Positions 14,954 to 15,443 of a stretch of 15,443 bases of DNA are shown one piece after another. Each line of letters starts with the position of its first letter. Positions within the stretch are counted from its first letter, which is position 1. The DNA comes from JBLIKP01 sp047635375 (GTDB taxonomy: Bacteria > Bacteroidota > Bacteroidia > Sphingobacteriales > Sphingobacteriaceae), in NCBI GenBank assembly GCA_047635375.1, contig JBLIKP010000058.1, positions 1 to 15,443 of the forward strand, in the 5' to 3' direction. Below the pieces are notes generated by a model. It was given only the letters and a program-made list of their open reading frames with translations. It made no database searches and was not told the origin of the DNA. A program made the translations under genes and the position numbers.

Positions 14954-15443
14954 TAGCACCTGAAGTCTTACAAAAGCTTGAAAATTTTGCGCCGTACGTT
15001 TGCGCACGCCACGAAACTGAGGGCGAAGACTTGATTTTTCTTGATGCTAACGAATCACCATGGGATACAGAAATTAACCGCTATCCTGATCCTGAAATGC
15101 GGGAATTAAGGAATAGAATTGGTGAGTTAAAGGGGATTGACCCAAAGTGCATTATGGTGGGAAATGGCTCCGATGAGCTTATTGACATGATGCTGCGCGG
15201 GTTTTCCCTGCCAAATAGGACTAAGGTTTTTATTCCAAAACCTACCTACAGCATGTACCAAACATTGGCGGTCCTAAACAATCTACCTGTGGTTGAAATC
15301 GGCCTTGAGCCAAATTTTGAAGCCGACGAGCAGAAATTTTTAAATGAGCTTACCGGAAAAGAAGGAATACTTTTCCTTTGCCGACCAAATAACCCAACGG
15401 CCAACAATATTTCAAGGAATCTTATACTAAAAATCTCAAAAGT
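14950..15443 (+). CDS. hisC: Histidinol-phosphate aminotransferase, N-terminal part (runs off right edge)
   Basis: PLP-dependent class I/II aminotransferase that converts imidazole acetol phosphate and glutamate to histidinol phosphate. The window holds the first 164 residues of a protein that is normally about 350. Family signatures present: LDANESP (31-37), NRYPDPE (43-49), the cofactor phosphate-binding GNGSDELID (71-79), KPTYSMYQ (97-104), and RPNNPT (145-150). The PLP-binding lysine lies beyond the edge. The start ATG at 14950 overlaps the hisD stop (ATGA). The order hisG-hisD-hisC suggests the operon goes on with hisB and the remaining his genes. Confidence 0.96.
   Translation, partial: MIAPEVLQKLENFAPYVCARHETEGEDLIFLDANESPWDTEINRYPDPEMRELRNRIGELKGIDPKCIMVGNGSDELIDMMLRGFSLPNRTKVFIPKPTYSMYQTLAVLNNLPVVEIGLEPNFEADEQKFLNELTGKEGILFLCRPNNPTANNISRNLILKISK

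Noticed and set aside
1..15443. CRISPR arrays, insertion sequences, prophage or defence genes
   Set aside because: No regular spaced repeats, transposase, integrase or known defence motifs are visible on either strand.

Overview
The window looks like a chromosomal stretch of a Bacteroidota bacterium, most likely order Flavobacteriales. The evidence is two secreted proteins with type IX secretion (T9SS) C-terminal sorting domains, several promoters of the Bacteroidota form TTG-N20/21-TAnnTTTG, AT-rich gene starts without Shine-Dalgarno sequences, an S1 protein with an acidic N-terminal extension, and a compact hisG-hisD-hisC operon with a long-form HisG. The genus cannot be fixed from the sequence.

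Layout: positions 1-1627 hold, on the minus strand, cmk followed by the N-terminal part of rpsA, which has its own promoter, a leader of about 100 nt and apparently a GTG start. From 1815 a large T9SS-exported adhesin-like protein runs rightward to a strong bidirectional terminator, and an LpoB-like lipoprotein gene converges on it. valS (5109-7736) follows, ending in a perfect 15-bp hairpin. Next comes a second T9SS cargo protein with sialidase-type Asp-box repeats. It converges on a small acidic lipoprotein gene, and the two stop codons overlap in TTAA. Then come msrA, with a clear promoter, and a GT4-like glycosyltransferase. The right end (12590-15443) is the start of a histidine biosynthesis operon, running off the edge inside hisC.

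The most interesting element is the his operon leader (about 12590-12762). It has a Bacteroidota promoter and a 16-codon leader peptide with four consecutive His codons. Three mutually exclusive RNA helices can be drawn by hand: a local hairpin at the end of the leader ORF, an antiterminator, and an intrinsic terminator just before hisG. This is the full logic of ribosome-mediated attenuation. Otherwise the region is mostly housekeeping (translation, nucleotide and amino-acid metabolism, protein repair) with two surface or secreted proteins. I see no mobile element, CRISPR array, tRNA or rRNA, and no gene-free stretch longer than 300 bases.
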